Part shown: one piece after another, positions 31,676 through 39,395 of the stretch
Position numbering within the stretch: position 1 is the stretch's first letter
Layout of the letters: each line of letters begins with the position of its first letter
Notes under the pieces: generated by a model
Database searches by the model: none
Told to the model about the DNA's origin: nothing
Seen by the model: the letters and a program-made list of their open reading frames with translations, nothing else
Translations under genes and position numbers: made by a program
DNA from: Planctomycetia bacterium
Lineage (GTDB): Bacteria > Planctomycetota > Phycisphaerae > Phycisphaerales > SM1A02
NCBI GenBank assembly: GCA_005799495.1
Contig: SYGP01000038.1
Location: 1 to 46,776 of the forward strand
Direction of reading: 5' to 3'
Length of the DNA stretch: 46,776 bases

Positions 31676-32316
31676 ACGCCGACGGCCCTGCGTGGCGCTC
31701 GCCGCGCGCGTGGGCCGTGCTGCTCTGCGTGTGGGCACTCACGCTCACTGCGGATCTCTGGAGCAAGCACGCAGCCTTCGCCACGGTCGCGGGCGACCCC
31801 ATCGTCCTTGCGCCGCGCGAGGTCGTCGCGGATCCCGCCTATCGCCTGCCGTGGCACAGCGGCGTTCAAGTTCTCTCGCCTGACTTGCTCGACTTCCACC
31901 TCGTGGTCAACCACGGCGCGGTCTTCGGCATCGGGCAGGATGCACGCGGCATGTTCATCGTGCTCACCGTTGTCGCTGTCTCGGTCGGTCTCGTGCTCTT
32001 CGCTTTCTGGACGCGGGCGAGTTCGACCGTTTCGCACATCGCACTCGGCCTCGTCCTCGCCGGCGGGATCGGCAATCTTTACGATCGCATCACTTTCGGC
32101 GCCGTCCGAGACTTCCTCCACATGCTGCCGCGCCGCGACCTGCCGTTCCAGCTCTGTTGGCCAGGCGGATCGCGCGAGATTTTTCCTTGGGTCTTCAACA
32201 TCGCCGATGTCGTTCTCCTCATCGGCATGGCGATCCTGATTCTGCAGTCGATCCGCGCAGATGCTGCCGCGCGCACCGCGGGCAAGATCGCACGCGGCAC
32301 GTCCGTTCAGCCCTGA
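31672..32316 (+). CDS. lspA: Lipoprotein signal peptidase (signal peptidase II)
   Basis: Inner-membrane aspartic protease that removes signal peptides from prolipoproteins. The 214-residue protein is longer than the usual ~165 because of an inserted loop after the first helix (about 40-75) and another before the last helix. Conserved sites: 'HLVVNHGAVFGIG', 'AGGIGNLYDRITFGAVRDFL' with the catalytic Asp in NLYDR, and 'VFNIADVVLLIG' with the second Asp. The GTG start overlaps the DksA-like stop. Substrates in this window include the 6302-6802 lipoprotein, MltA and the DUF900 hydrolase. It converges on truB, overlapping by 10 bases. Confidence 0.95.
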   Translation: MNADGPAWRSPRAWAVLLCVWALTLTADLWSKHAAFATVAGDPIVLAPREVVADPAYRLPWHSGVQVLSPDLLDFHLVVNHGAVFGIGQDARGMFIVLTVVAVSVGLVLFAFWTRASSTVSHIALGLVLAGGIGNLYDRITFGAVRDFLHMLPRRDLPFQLCWPGGSREIFPWVFNIADVVLLIGMAILILQSIRADAAARTAGKIARGTSVQP

Positions 32317-33044
32317 ACCTCTGGCGCCGCGCGCAGGTGCTCCTGCAGCAGCCGAGGCGGCAACGCATCGAGCGGCATCGCATCCTCGAGTTGGAACGGT
32401 GCGCTCCATGTTCGGCGGATCGAGCGGCAAAAGCCGCCCGTCCCGAGCGCCCTGCCGAGATCGCGTGCAAGGCTTCGTACGTAGAAACCCTTGTCGCAGT
32501 GGATTCGCACCGTCAGCAGCGGCCACTCCCACGCAACCACATCAATCCCATGCACGCGCACTGCGCGCGCCTGCGGCTGCACCGATCCTGCATTGCCACC
32601 TGCGCGTACGTCGCGCCGCGCGAGGTCATACGCGCGGTGCCCCGCGATCTTCACCGCACTGAACGCTGGCGGCGCCTGCATGATCTCTCCGACAAACGAG
32701 TTCACCGCGCCCTTCACCCGCTCCAGCGAGGGCGGCGCCGACACCTGCACGACCTCCATCGCGCCCTCACTGTCATCCGTTGCCGTGAACGCCGACAGAT
32801 CCATCAGGCTCTCGTACCGCTTGTCGCCCGCCATCCACTGACCCAACTGTTTCGTGCACGAGCCAAGCCCAACCACGAGCAGCCCGCTCGCAAGTGGATC
32901 GAGCGTCCCCGCATGCCCACAGCGCACCCCGCCCGCCGCACGGCGCACACGCTCGACCGCTCGCATGCTTGTGGGGCCGACCGGCTTGTCCACGAGCAGG
33001 ATGCCATCGAGTCCAGATCTTTCACCTTGAGCGGACCGCCTCAC
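32307..33044 (-). CDS. truB: tRNA pseudouridine(55) synthase TruB
   Basis: Makes pseudouridine 55 in the T-loop of tRNAs. The 245-residue protein has 'DGILLVDKPVGPTSMRAV', the catalytic 'GHAGTLDPLASGLLVVGLG' with Asp49, 'KRYESLMDLSAFTATDDSEG', 'QAPPAFSAVKIAGHRAYDLA' and 'GFYVRSLARDLGRALG'. Only a short C-terminal region follows; a PUA domain is absent or reduced. GTG start at 33044. Gene lies back-to-back with tRNA-Ser (40 bases), so the two may share a bidirectional control region. Confidence 0.96.
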   Translation of the reverse strand: MRRSAQGERSGLDGILLVDKPVGPTSMRAVERVRRAAGGVRCGHAGTLDPLASGLLVVGLGSCTKQLGQWMAGDKRYESLMDLSAFTATDDSEGAMEVVQVSAPPSLERVKGAVNSFVGEIMQAPPAFSAVKIAGHRAYDLARRDVRAGGNAGSVQPQARAVRVHGIDVVAWEWPLLTVRIHCDKGFYVRSLARDLGRALGTGGFCRSIRRTWSAPFQLEDAMPLDALPPRLLQEHLRAAPEVQG

Positions 33045-33084
33045 TTCTCCGCTAGACTAGGTCTGTCCCGACCATTGGGTACAT

Positions 33085-33171
33085 GGACAGGTGTCCGAGC
33101 GGTTGAAGGAGCAGCATTGGAAATGCTGTATACGGGTAACCGTATCGTGGGTTCGAATCCCACCCTGTCCG
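33085..33171 (+). tRNA. tRNA-Ser (anticodon GGA)
   Basis: Acceptor stem GGACAGG (33085-33091) pairs with CCTGTCC (33164-33170), with discriminator G33171. The D-arm is GTCCGAGCGGTTGAAGGAG-like, the anticodon loop TTGGAAA has GGA at 33119-33121, a long variable arm (class II) TATACGGGTAACCGTATC follows, and the T-arm is GTGGGTTCGAATCCCAC. CCA is not encoded. It reads UCC and UCU serine codons. A TAGACT at 33053-33058 could be its -10 box. A strong terminator follows at 33180. Confidence 0.97.
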
Positions 33172-33179
33172 CTTGAATT

Positions 33180-33214
33180 GGGAGACGGTCGCGAGGCCGT
33201 CTCCCGTTGTTTTT
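33180..33214 (+). terminator. Rho-independent terminator of tRNA-Ser
   Basis: A 9-bp perfect stem GGGAGACGG / CCGTCTCCC with an 8-base loop is followed by GTTGTTTTT. It begins 9 bases after the tRNA. Confidence 0.9.
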
Positions 33215-33337
33215 GGCCTCTCGGCGGTGCCCCAAGTTCGCCGTGAATGCAATCGCCGTGGCCAGCATCGCCATCTCCATGATCACGACACTTCCGCACC
33301 TTCCGCTCGGTTTGCGCCGCAAGGAGTGGGGGGGCAA

Positions 33338-34381
33338 TCAATACTGACGGATGCGGCGTGAGTAGTCAACGCCTTGCAGGTCCGCCGCTGCGCGGCCGTT
33401 CACGAAGCCTCGTTGGCGAAGCGTCTCGAGCGGGACGGATGAGTCAATCGTGCCACGCTCGTGCATCACCTCATGCAAGGATCCGTTGGCGATCCAGCGC
33501 CAGTCGAGCGCAGCATCTGGGTTGATGATGGCGCGCGTGTGTCCGATGAGCGTGGTCGTACAGTTGTCGAGCAGTGCGTTGTACCACTGCGGTTGATCGC
33601 GGATGTCGTTGGTCAGTTGCAGGAACGCCAGCAGTGCCTGTCGCTCGCGCTCCAATGGAATGCAGAGGCGATAGACGAAGACTTGCTCGCCGCGAAAATC
33701 AGTTCGCAGTCGGACAAGATCGGTTTCATCACCCCAGATGCAAATCAGTTCATACTGCCGGAAGAATCCCTTGAGGGCGTCGTACCGTTCGCCGCGCTCA
33801 CGGCGCGTTTCGACGGAGAGACACACGCGACGCCCGTCATCGAAGCCGAAGCTGAGCATCGTGTGTGCGATCAGCGAACTTCCCCAGTACACCTGAAAGA
33901 GATCCACATCGGTCAGGCGCGACAGGTCGAAGGTGTCATCGCGGTAGCGCAGATCGAAGTCATGTTCGCTGCGGTAGGAACACGTGCGAATGTTGTGGAT
34001 GGTGATTCGATCGCCCTCCATTTCTGCCCACGGCAGCGCCGAAACCTCGGGGGACCAGTCGCGGTTGTGCGAGGGGCGCTGCGCCAAGAATGTCAGGATG
34101 CCTGCCGCGGAGATGCCCAGAAGCAGCAGGATCGCCCTCCGCAGGCTTGGGGCATGCCACAGAACCAAGCTTGCCGCAAGGATGACCACGAAGGGAACAC
34201 TTGGTCGAAGCCCTCCCGGCAGCGGCAAGCACAGAGTCAGCGCAGTACACGCCCAGGCTGCGAGCGGCGCCAGCGCCACGACGGTCACAGCCTTCCCACG
34301 ATGGAATCGCCGCGACGGCGACTGTGGGGTCGGAGTTTCGGCGCGCTCCGAATGCGCGGGACTGTCGCTGTCCACATTCAC
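33338..34381 (-). CDS. DUF4105 (Lnb N-terminal-like) membrane protein
   Basis: A 347-residue protein. Three hydrophobic helices between about 30 and 110 ('AVTVVALAPLAAWACTALTL', 'FVVILAASLVLWHA', 'AILLLLGISAAGILTFLA') precede a DUF4105 domain: 'NRDWSPEVSALPWAEMEGDR', 'IHNIRTCSYRSEHDFDLRY', 'DVDLFQVYWGSSLIAHTMLS' and 'YNALLDNCTTTLIGHTRAI'. The Cys-His-type residues ('IAHTMLSF', 'NCTT') are those conserved in the family, thought to be papain-like in fold; activity is not established. A GTG at 34381 overlaps the upstream stop (GTGA), so it is chosen over a TTG at 34447. It is coupled to the DUF900 hydrolase. Confidence 0.85.
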   Translation of the reverse strand: MNVDSDSPAHSERAETPTPQSPSRRFHRGKAVTVVALAPLAAWACTALTLCLPLPGGLRPSVPFVVILAASLVLWHAPSLRRAILLLLGISAAGILTFLAQRPSHNRDWSPEVSALPWAEMEGDRITIHNIRTCSYRSEHDFDLRYRDDTFDLSRLTDVDLFQVYWGSSLIAHTMLSFGFDDGRRVCLSVETRRERGERYDALKGFFRQYELICIWGDETDLVRLRTDFRGEQVFVYRLCIPLERERQALLAFLQLTNDIRDQPQWYNALLDNCTTTLIGHTRAIINPDAALDWRWIANGSLHEVMHERGTIDSSVPLETLRQRGFVNGRAAADLQGVDYSRRIRQY

Positions 34382-35682
34382 TTCGAACTCGGCAGGTCGG
34401 CATCCGTCTCGCCGACCTCCGCGCAGTAGTCGTTTGTCAGCAGCCAAGCGCCGTTGCCCATGGGCTTGAGCGGTCGTCCGTTGCTCGCTCCTGCATCGCG
34501 GCGGTCACGCAGCACGGCGACCACATCACTCATCGCGGCGGGATTGCCGAATACATAGGCATGCGAGGATGCGAATCCTTGGACCTGACACTCGATCAAC
34601 TGGATGTTCGGCATTTGTCGGATGAGCGCCACCTGCGTCGCGGAGAAGGGGATCTGCGACAGCGTTCCGATGCGTCCCTTGCTGTCGAAAAGCCAGCGCG
34701 AGAGGCCGATTGCTTCATCTTCGCTCGAGAAATACACCACGGTTCGCTTCGGGACGGCGCCGAGATTCTCGAGCCAGAATCGTTGTGAAAACACTTCGAG
34801 ATCGAGATCGGGAGCCGCCAGCATCAGGGTCTCCAGTTTCAGTGCGTGCTGCGGATCTTCGCCCTTCGCGCGGCACGCGATGTTGATTTCACGCAGCGCG
34901 GTGGTGGCCACATCTGTTCCGCGACTGTGGGCGATGATGTGAAGTCGCTCGAGACCAGGCACCTCGGCCAGCACCTTCAGCATCTCACGCAGGTGGAAGA
35001 TGGTGAACTCTCCTGACTCGCGGTCATAGAAGTAGCCAAACGGTCCGCCGTGTCCCGCGGGCCATGTGTACGCGATGAAGACGCCTTGCCGCGCTATCGA
35101 ATGCCACAAAATGGCGGAGCGAGCGATGGCGTCATAGAAGCTGTTGTTGAAGCCGTGGACATACAGATACACATCCTTGCTCGCCGTTTGATCGAGTCGC
35201 GATTTCACCAGCGCCACGAACTGTGCTTTTGCCAACTCCAGATCTCGCTGAGATTCCGCCGTGCGCTGCAGTTTTCGCTCGACGACTTCGAGCGACTGCG
35301 GCGTCAGGACCACCTTTCCCACCTCATCGACCTTGGTCATTTCGAGCGCGATCGATGGTTGCTCATCGCCCTGCCCGCTCAGACGCACCAGTTCCTCCCA
35401 GGTCGGCGTTGGCTTGAGAGCAACGGTGGCCGACCCGAATGCCAAGGCAGTCGCTCGACCGAAGCTGTACTCGGGTCCGCGATCACTTCGCCCGACTTCC
35501 GATCGATCCGTGACATAGAGGATTTCCATGTCTGGCTTTCGCAGCGGTTCGGCGAGTGCAGCCAACTTGGCTGACCCCGATCCATCGCGAAGAAGGTGCG
35601 GGGTGGGAGGCAGCGTCTCCATGCTCGAGCATGCAGCGGTGAGCAGGGGAAGAACTCGTGTGACGAGCGACGGAGTTCTCAT
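34378..35682 (-). CDS. DUF900 alpha/beta-hydrolase, predicted lipoprotein
   Basis: A 434-residue protein. The N terminus 'MRTPSLVTRVLPLLTAAC' ends in a lipobox-like LTAAC, so it is probably a membrane-anchored lipoprotein; an ATG ten codons upstream is possible. The alpha/beta-hydrolase region has 'VYLYVHGFNNSFYDAIARS' (oxyanion loop), 'AYTWPAGHGGPFGYFYDRES' and the nucleophile elbow 'LHIIAHSRGTDVATTAL' (AHSRGT with the Ser). 'MLAAPDLDLEVF' is likely the acid-residue strand and 'FASSHAYVFGN' contains the candidate His. This is the DUF900 pattern, with unknown substrate. It shares a GTGA overlap with the DUF4105 gene. Confidence 0.87.
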   Translation of the reverse strand: MRTPSLVTRVLPLLTAACSSMETLPPTPHLLRDGSGSAKLAALAEPLRKPDMEILYVTDRSEVGRSDRGPEYSFGRATALAFGSATVALKPTPTWEELVRLSGQGDEQPSIALEMTKVDEVGKVVLTPQSLEVVERKLQRTAESQRDLELAKAQFVALVKSRLDQTASKDVYLYVHGFNNSFYDAIARSAILWHSIARQGVFIAYTWPAGHGGPFGYFYDRESGEFTIFHLREMLKVLAEVPGLERLHIIAHSRGTDVATTALREINIACRAKGEDPQHALKLETLMLAAPDLDLEVFSQRFWLENLGAVPKRTVVYFSSEDEAIGLSRWLFDSKGRIGTLSQIPFSATQVALIRQMPNIQLIECQVQGFASSHAYVFGNPAAMSDVVAVLRDRRDAGASNGRPLKPMGNGAWLLTNDYCAEVGETDADLPSSK

Positions 35683-35788
35683 GATGGGGCAGAAGGTAGT
35701 CATCCTTTCCATGAGTGGGTTCGGGCGTCCGGCGATCGCCCTCGTTCGGCGGCAGTCGCCGTGACCGGTGCTCGTCTATCCTGCGTTC

Positions 35789-36847
35789 ATGACGGCGATG
35801 CGCAAGGCACTGATCACGGGGATCACGGGGCAGGACGGCAGTTACCTCGCCGAGTTGCTGCTGGCAAAGGGCTACGAGGTGCACGGCATCATCCGCCGCA
35901 GTTCCTCCTTCAACACTTCGCGCATCGATCACATCTATCAGGATCCGCATGAACGCGGCGCGCGCCTGCGGCTGCATTACGGCGACCTGACCGACGGGAC
36001 GGGACTGCTCGAGGTGCTCGGCAAGGCGGAGCCGGATGAGATCTACAACTTGGGAGCGCAGAGCCATGTCCGCGTATCGTTTGATCAGCCGGTCTACACG
36101 GTGGATGCCGTGGCGACGGGGACGATGCGGCTGCTGGAGGCGCAGCGCATCCATGAACGGCAGACGGGGCGAAAGGTCCGCTTCTACCAGGCAAGTTCCA
36201 GTGAGATGTATGGCAAGGTCGCGGAGGTGCCGCAGCGCGAGACCACGCCGTTCCATCCGCGGTCGCCCTATGGATGCGCGAAGGTCTTTGCCCATTCGAT
36301 CGCGGTGAACTACCGCGAGAGTTACGGAATGCACATCAGTTGCGGCATCCTCTTCAACCATGAAAGTCCGCGGCGCGGCGAGACCTTCGTGACGCGCAAG
36401 ATCACGCGGGCGGTCGGGCGCATCAAGTTGGGACTTCAGCAGAAGCTGTACCTCGGCAATCTCGACGCGCAGCGCGACTGGGGATTCGCGGGTGAATATG
36501 TCGATGCCATGTGGCGCATGTTGCAGCAGCCAACGGGCGACGACTTCGTTGTGGCGACCGGGAAGATGATTGCCGTCCGCCGCTTCTGTGAACTGGCGTT
36601 CGCGCATGTGGGGCTTGATGCGGGCGATTTCATCGAGATCGACCCGCGCTACTTCCGCCCGGCGGAGGTGGACGAGTTGCTCGGCGATCCAGCGAAGGCG
36701 CGCACCAAGTTGGGGTGGCAAGCGACCTGCACCGTCGAACAACTCGCCGCGATGATGGTGGACGCCGACTTGGAAGTCGCCGCACGCGAGCGCACGCTTC
36801 GGAACGCCGGCCACGCGATGCCCGTGGGGCAGGGGCATGATCAATGA
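35789..36847 (+). CDS. gmd: GDP-mannose 4,6-dehydratase
   Basis: Converts GDP-D-mannose to GDP-4-keto-6-deoxy-D-mannose, the precursor of GDP-fucose, GDP-rhamnose and related sugars. The 352-residue SDR enzyme has the NADP site '[19 protein letters not shown]', '[20 protein letters not shown]', '[18 protein letters not shown]', '[17 protein letters not shown]' and the catalytic Tyr-x3-Lys in '[18 protein letters not shown]'; '[20 protein letters not shown]' is diagnostic for Gmd. ATG at 35789 is chosen; 35798 is also plausible. No 4-keto reductase is in the window. First gene of the polysaccharide locus; its stop overlaps the next start (ATGA). Confidence 0.95.
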   Translation: MTAMRKALITGITGQDGSYLAELLLAKGYEVHGIIRRSSSFNTSRIDHIYQDPHERGARLRLHYGDLTDGTGLLEVLGKAEPDEIYNLGAQSHVRVSFDQPVYTVDAVATGTMRLLEAQRIHERQTGRKVRFYQASSSEMYGKVAEVPQRETTPFHPRSPYGCAKVFAHSIAVNYRESYGMHISCGILFNHESPRRGETFVTRKITRAVGRIKLGLQQKLYLGNLDAQRDWGFAGEYVDAMWRMLQQPTGDDFVVATGKMIAVRRFCELAFAHVGLDAGDFIEIDPRYFRPAEVDELLGDPAKARTKLGWQATCTVEQLAAMMVDADLEVAARERTLRNAGHAMPVGQGHDQ

Positions 36848-37968
36848 GGGGTGGTTCGCTGGTTGTTTTCGCCATCCTGATCAGCGCAGCGGTGTGTGAT
36901 GCTGCTCGGTCGGTCCATGCCGGCTCGGCATTGGCGGCACAGGCGGACTCCGCTGCGGGTCGGGCCGAGGCGCAGCCTGCGGTGACCCCTGATCCGATCA
37001 TTCTGTTCGATGTGCTGCCGAGTGCGAACGCGCGCGAGCGGGCGCGAATCATGGGTGCCCAGAAGTTCTATGTGTGCTACCAGAGTGCTGATCCGAATGC
37101 GGGCAAGACGGGGCAGATCGATTCGGGCAAGGTTGTCGAGGCAATTCGGCGGGAAACACAGGGGGTACGGCCAGACTGGGGCATGCTTGACTTTGAGGAT
37201 CCATTCATCGAAAACCTGAAGAAGGGTCCGCCGTCTCCAGAGTGGAAGCGCACGGTGATGACCATGGTTGCGCTCGTGCAGGCGGTCAAGACCGAGTTCC
37301 CGCAGACGAAGTGGACGTACTACGGAGTCCCAAACTTGGACCTGTGGATGGACGGATCAAGCTGGGACCGTTTGAGCGACGAAGACAAGAGAAAGAGACT
37401 TGTCGAGGCGGTCGCTATGTTTGACCCAATCACATCGCAGCTCGATTGGGTGAGCCCGACGGTGTATGGCAAGTATGACCCTGCGATGCAGACCCCGGTC
37501 AATGTGGAGTCCACCCTTCGTGCTGAGCGGGCGTGGCGCGTCGCTCAGGTCGGGGCAGCGCGTTTGTGTGCAGGAGGCAAGCCAGTTCTGCCGACGATCG
37601 ATCCGTTCTGGACACCCGGGGGGAAGGCCCCCTATGCCCGCCTCATCCCCCGCCGATTCTTCATCGAGCAACAGGTTGTTCTCACTCTGGAGGCTGGGGC
37701 TTCCGGAGTCGCCCTCTGGACCGCGATGGAGTACTTCCTCGATGTGGCCATTCAAGGAAAGACCCACTCGGGAGTGGTCGAGCCGAACTTTGGTCCGGAT
37801 GAGTGGCGCAGTGCGCTGACCAAGGACTTCTTGGAAGGACAAGCCCCGGGAGCGTGGTCTGATCCCCAAGTCAGACAGGCGCTTTCGACGGCAACATCAG
37901 ACGCGATCGTCCGTTCGATGATGGACATCAGACAGTGGGCAGCCGATAGGACTTTGCCACCGCAGTGA
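36844..37968 (+). CDS. Exported protein with hyaluronidase (GH56)-like active-site landmarks
   Basis: A 374-residue protein. Signal peptide '[20 protein letters not shown]', then an Ala-rich linker and a domain from about 50 to 310 that looks like a TIM barrel. Key blocks resemble hyaluronidases in order: '[12 protein letters not shown]' (Asp116-x-Glu118, compare IDFE/IDWE), '[11 protein letters not shown]' (compare W-G-Y/F-Y-G/L-x-P), '[10 protein letters not shown]' (Tyr208), and '[16 protein letters not shown]' with Trp292 (compare GAAGVxLW). Family knowledge: GH56 cuts beta-1,4 bonds to GlcNAc with substrate-assisted catalysis. Similarity is by eye and distant, so a GH56-like fold is a hypothesis. 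The ATGA overlap with gmd ties it to glycan synthesis; it could trim or edit the product. Confidence 0.6.
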   Translation: MRGGSLVVFAILISAAVCDAARSVHAGSALAAQADSAAGRAEAQPAVTPDPIILFDVLPSANARERARIMGAQKFYVCYQSADPNAGKTGQIDSGKVVEAIRRETQGVRPDWGMLDFEDPFIENLKKGPPSPEWKRTVMTMVALVQAVKTEFPQTKWTYYGVPNLDLWMDGSSWDRLSDEDKRKRLVEAVAMFDPITSQLDWVSPTVYGKYDPAMQTPVNVESTLRAERAWRVAQVGAARLCAGGKPVLPTIDPFWTPGGKAPYARLIPRRFFIEQQVVLTLEAGASGVALWTAMEYFLDVAIQGKTHSGVVEPNFGPDEWRSALTKDFLEGQAPGAWSDPQVRQALSTATSDAIVRSMMDIRQWAADRTLPPQ

Positions 37969-38010
37969 TTGTGAAGGTACGCGTGTCTTGCCTCCCTTGA
38001 GCCACTCCCC

Positions 38011-38631
38011 ATGCACATCGGCATCCCATCCATCGCCTGCGGCAACTTTGCATCGGTGGTCAACACGGTTGCACGCGCGGGAGGTCAGGCCACTCTCCTT
38101 GCGCGGCCGGAGCAAGTACGCGAGTGTTCCAAGATCATCATTCCTGGAGTGGGGGCATTTGATCACGGTATGCGCTCTCTCCATGATGAAGGCTGGAGTC
38201 AGCCACTGCACGAGTTTGCAACGCAACTCAAGCGTCCTGTGTTGGGCATCTGCCTCGGGATGCAACTGATGTGCCGCTCGAGCGAGGAGGGTGTTCTGCC
38301 TGGGCTTGGTTGGATCGATGCGCAGGTGCGTCGTTTCAAGTTTCCAGAGGGGTCATCGCTCAAGATTCCTCATATGGGGTGGAATACGATTGTGGTGTGC
38401 CGGGACAATCCCCTGATTGCTCGCACCGATGGTGAGCAGCGCTTCTACTTTGTGCACTCCTATCACGCGGTGTGCAGTCAGCAAGAGGATGTCATCGCGA
38501 CCACTCGCTACGGATCCGATGTCACGGCAGCATTCCAGCGTGACAATGTGATGGGCGCTCAGTTTCACCCAGAAAAGAGTCACCGCTTCGGGCTGGGACT
38601 GATCCGCAAGTTCGTGGAGTTGCCGTGCTGA
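38011..38631 (+). CDS. hisH: HisH-type glutaminase (HisH2/WbuY) for sugar acetamidino modification
   Basis: A 206-residue class I glutamine amidotransferase that releases ammonia from Gln for a partner. The catalytic triad is visible: Cys81 in 'RPVLGICLGMQLM', His186 and Glu188 in 'MGAQFHPEKSHRFG'; also 'IIIPGVGAFDHGM', 'GLGWIDAQVRRF', 'IPHMGWNTI' and 'FYFVHSYHAV'. The same fold serves histidine synthesis, but here it is followed by a HisF2-like and a WbuX-like gene and no other his gene, so it most likely feeds ammonia to amidation of a UDP-sugar or glycan residue. Its stop overlaps the next start by 7 bases. Confidence 0.9.
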   Translation: MHIGIPSIACGNFASVVNTVARAGGQATLLARPEQVRECSKIIIPGVGAFDHGMRSLHDEGWSQPLHEFATQLKRPVLGICLGMQLMCRSSEEGVLPGLGWIDAQVRRFKFPEGSSLKIPHMGWNTIVVCRDNPLIARTDGEQRFYFVHSYHAVCSQQEDVIATTRYGSDVTAAFQRDNVMGAQFHPEKSHRFGLGLIRKFVELPC

Positions 38632-39395
38632 AGCACCGAGTCATTCCCTGTCTCCTGCTCCGCCAAGGCGGTCTTGTCAAGACGAAGCGATTCCGGGATC
38701 CCGTCTACGTGGGGGACCCGATCAATGCGATTCGGATTTTCAACGAGAAGGAGGTGGACGAACTCATGGTGCTCGACATTGAAGCGAGCCGTGAGGGCGG
38801 CGAACCGGACTTCGAACTGATAGGTCAGTGTGCGGGCGAGTGCATGATGCCGCTCTGTTATGGAGGTGGTGTCCGTTCACTGGAACAGGCGCGGCAACTG
38901 TTCGCGCTTGGGGTGGAGAAGGTCTGCATCCAGTCGGCTGCGCTGAGCGACATGAAGATCCTTCGCGAGATCGCCGATGTCTTTGGCAGTCAGAGCGTCC
39001 TGTTCAGCTTGGATGTTCGGTCTGGACTGTTTGGGAGGCGATTTGCCTACCACGCTGCGAAACGCATGGATGATTCTCGGCAATGGCATGAGTTGTTGCA
39101 GGCAGCCGTCTCCCATGGCGCAGGGGAGATCATGCTCAATGCCGTCGACCGGGATGGCATGATGAAGGGGATGGATGTCGCGCTCATACGCGAAGCGGCA
39201 GGGCAACTTTCGGTTCCGTTGATTGCCGGTGGGGGAGTGGGATCGTTGGCGGACATTCGGCAGGCTGTGGAGGCTGGTGCGAGTGCCGTGAGCGCGGGAG
39301 CATTCTTTGTTTTCTATGGACCGCATCGGGCAGTCTTGATCACCTATCCGCGTTACCAGGAGTTGGAGGCGTTGCTCCAGGGGGTCCAACGATGA
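38625..39395 (+). CDS. AglZ/HisF2-type acetamidino modification protein (WbuZ-like)
   Basis: A 256-residue (beta/alpha)8 protein related to HisF. It opens 'HRVIPCLLLRQGGLVKTKRF' where true HisF has PCLDV; the catalytic Asp near position 11 is Leu here, while the second Asp ('VLFSLDVRSG') is kept. 'VGDPINAIRIFNEKEVDELM', 'MPLCYGGGVRSLEQARQLF' and 'GVEKVCIQSAAL' match HisF2/WbuZ proteins of surface-glycan clusters rather than HisF. It probably channels ammonia from the HisH-type glutaminase to the WbuX-like enzyme. GTG start at 38625. Its stop overlaps the next gene (ATGA). Confidence 0.92.
   Translation: MLKHRVIPCLLLRQGGLVKTKRFRDPVYVGDPINAIRIFNEKEVDELMVLDIEASREGGEPDFELIGQCAGECMMPLCYGGGVRSLEQARQLFALGVEKVCIQSAALSDMKILREIADVFGSQSVLFSLDVRSGLFGRRFAYHAAKRMDDSRQWHELLQAAVSHGAGEIMLNAVDRDGMMKGMDVALIREAAGQLSVPLIAGGGVGSLADIRQAVEAGASAVSAGAFFVFYGPHRAVLITYPRYQELEALLQGVQR

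Noticed and set aside
33041-33341. Three overlapping minus-strand open frames with peptides such as GGIRTHDTVTRIQ and GFEPTIRLPVYS
   Set aside because: They are antisense translations of tRNA-Ser and its flanks, a well-known false-gene pattern in databases.
35483-36844. Minus-strand open frame of 453 codons
   Set aside because: Antisense to gmd, which is unambiguous.
38011-39395. HisH and HisF as part of a histidine biosynthesis operon
   Set aside because: No other his genes are nearby, the HisF-like protein lacks the first catalytic Asp, and a WbuX-type amidotransferase follows directly.
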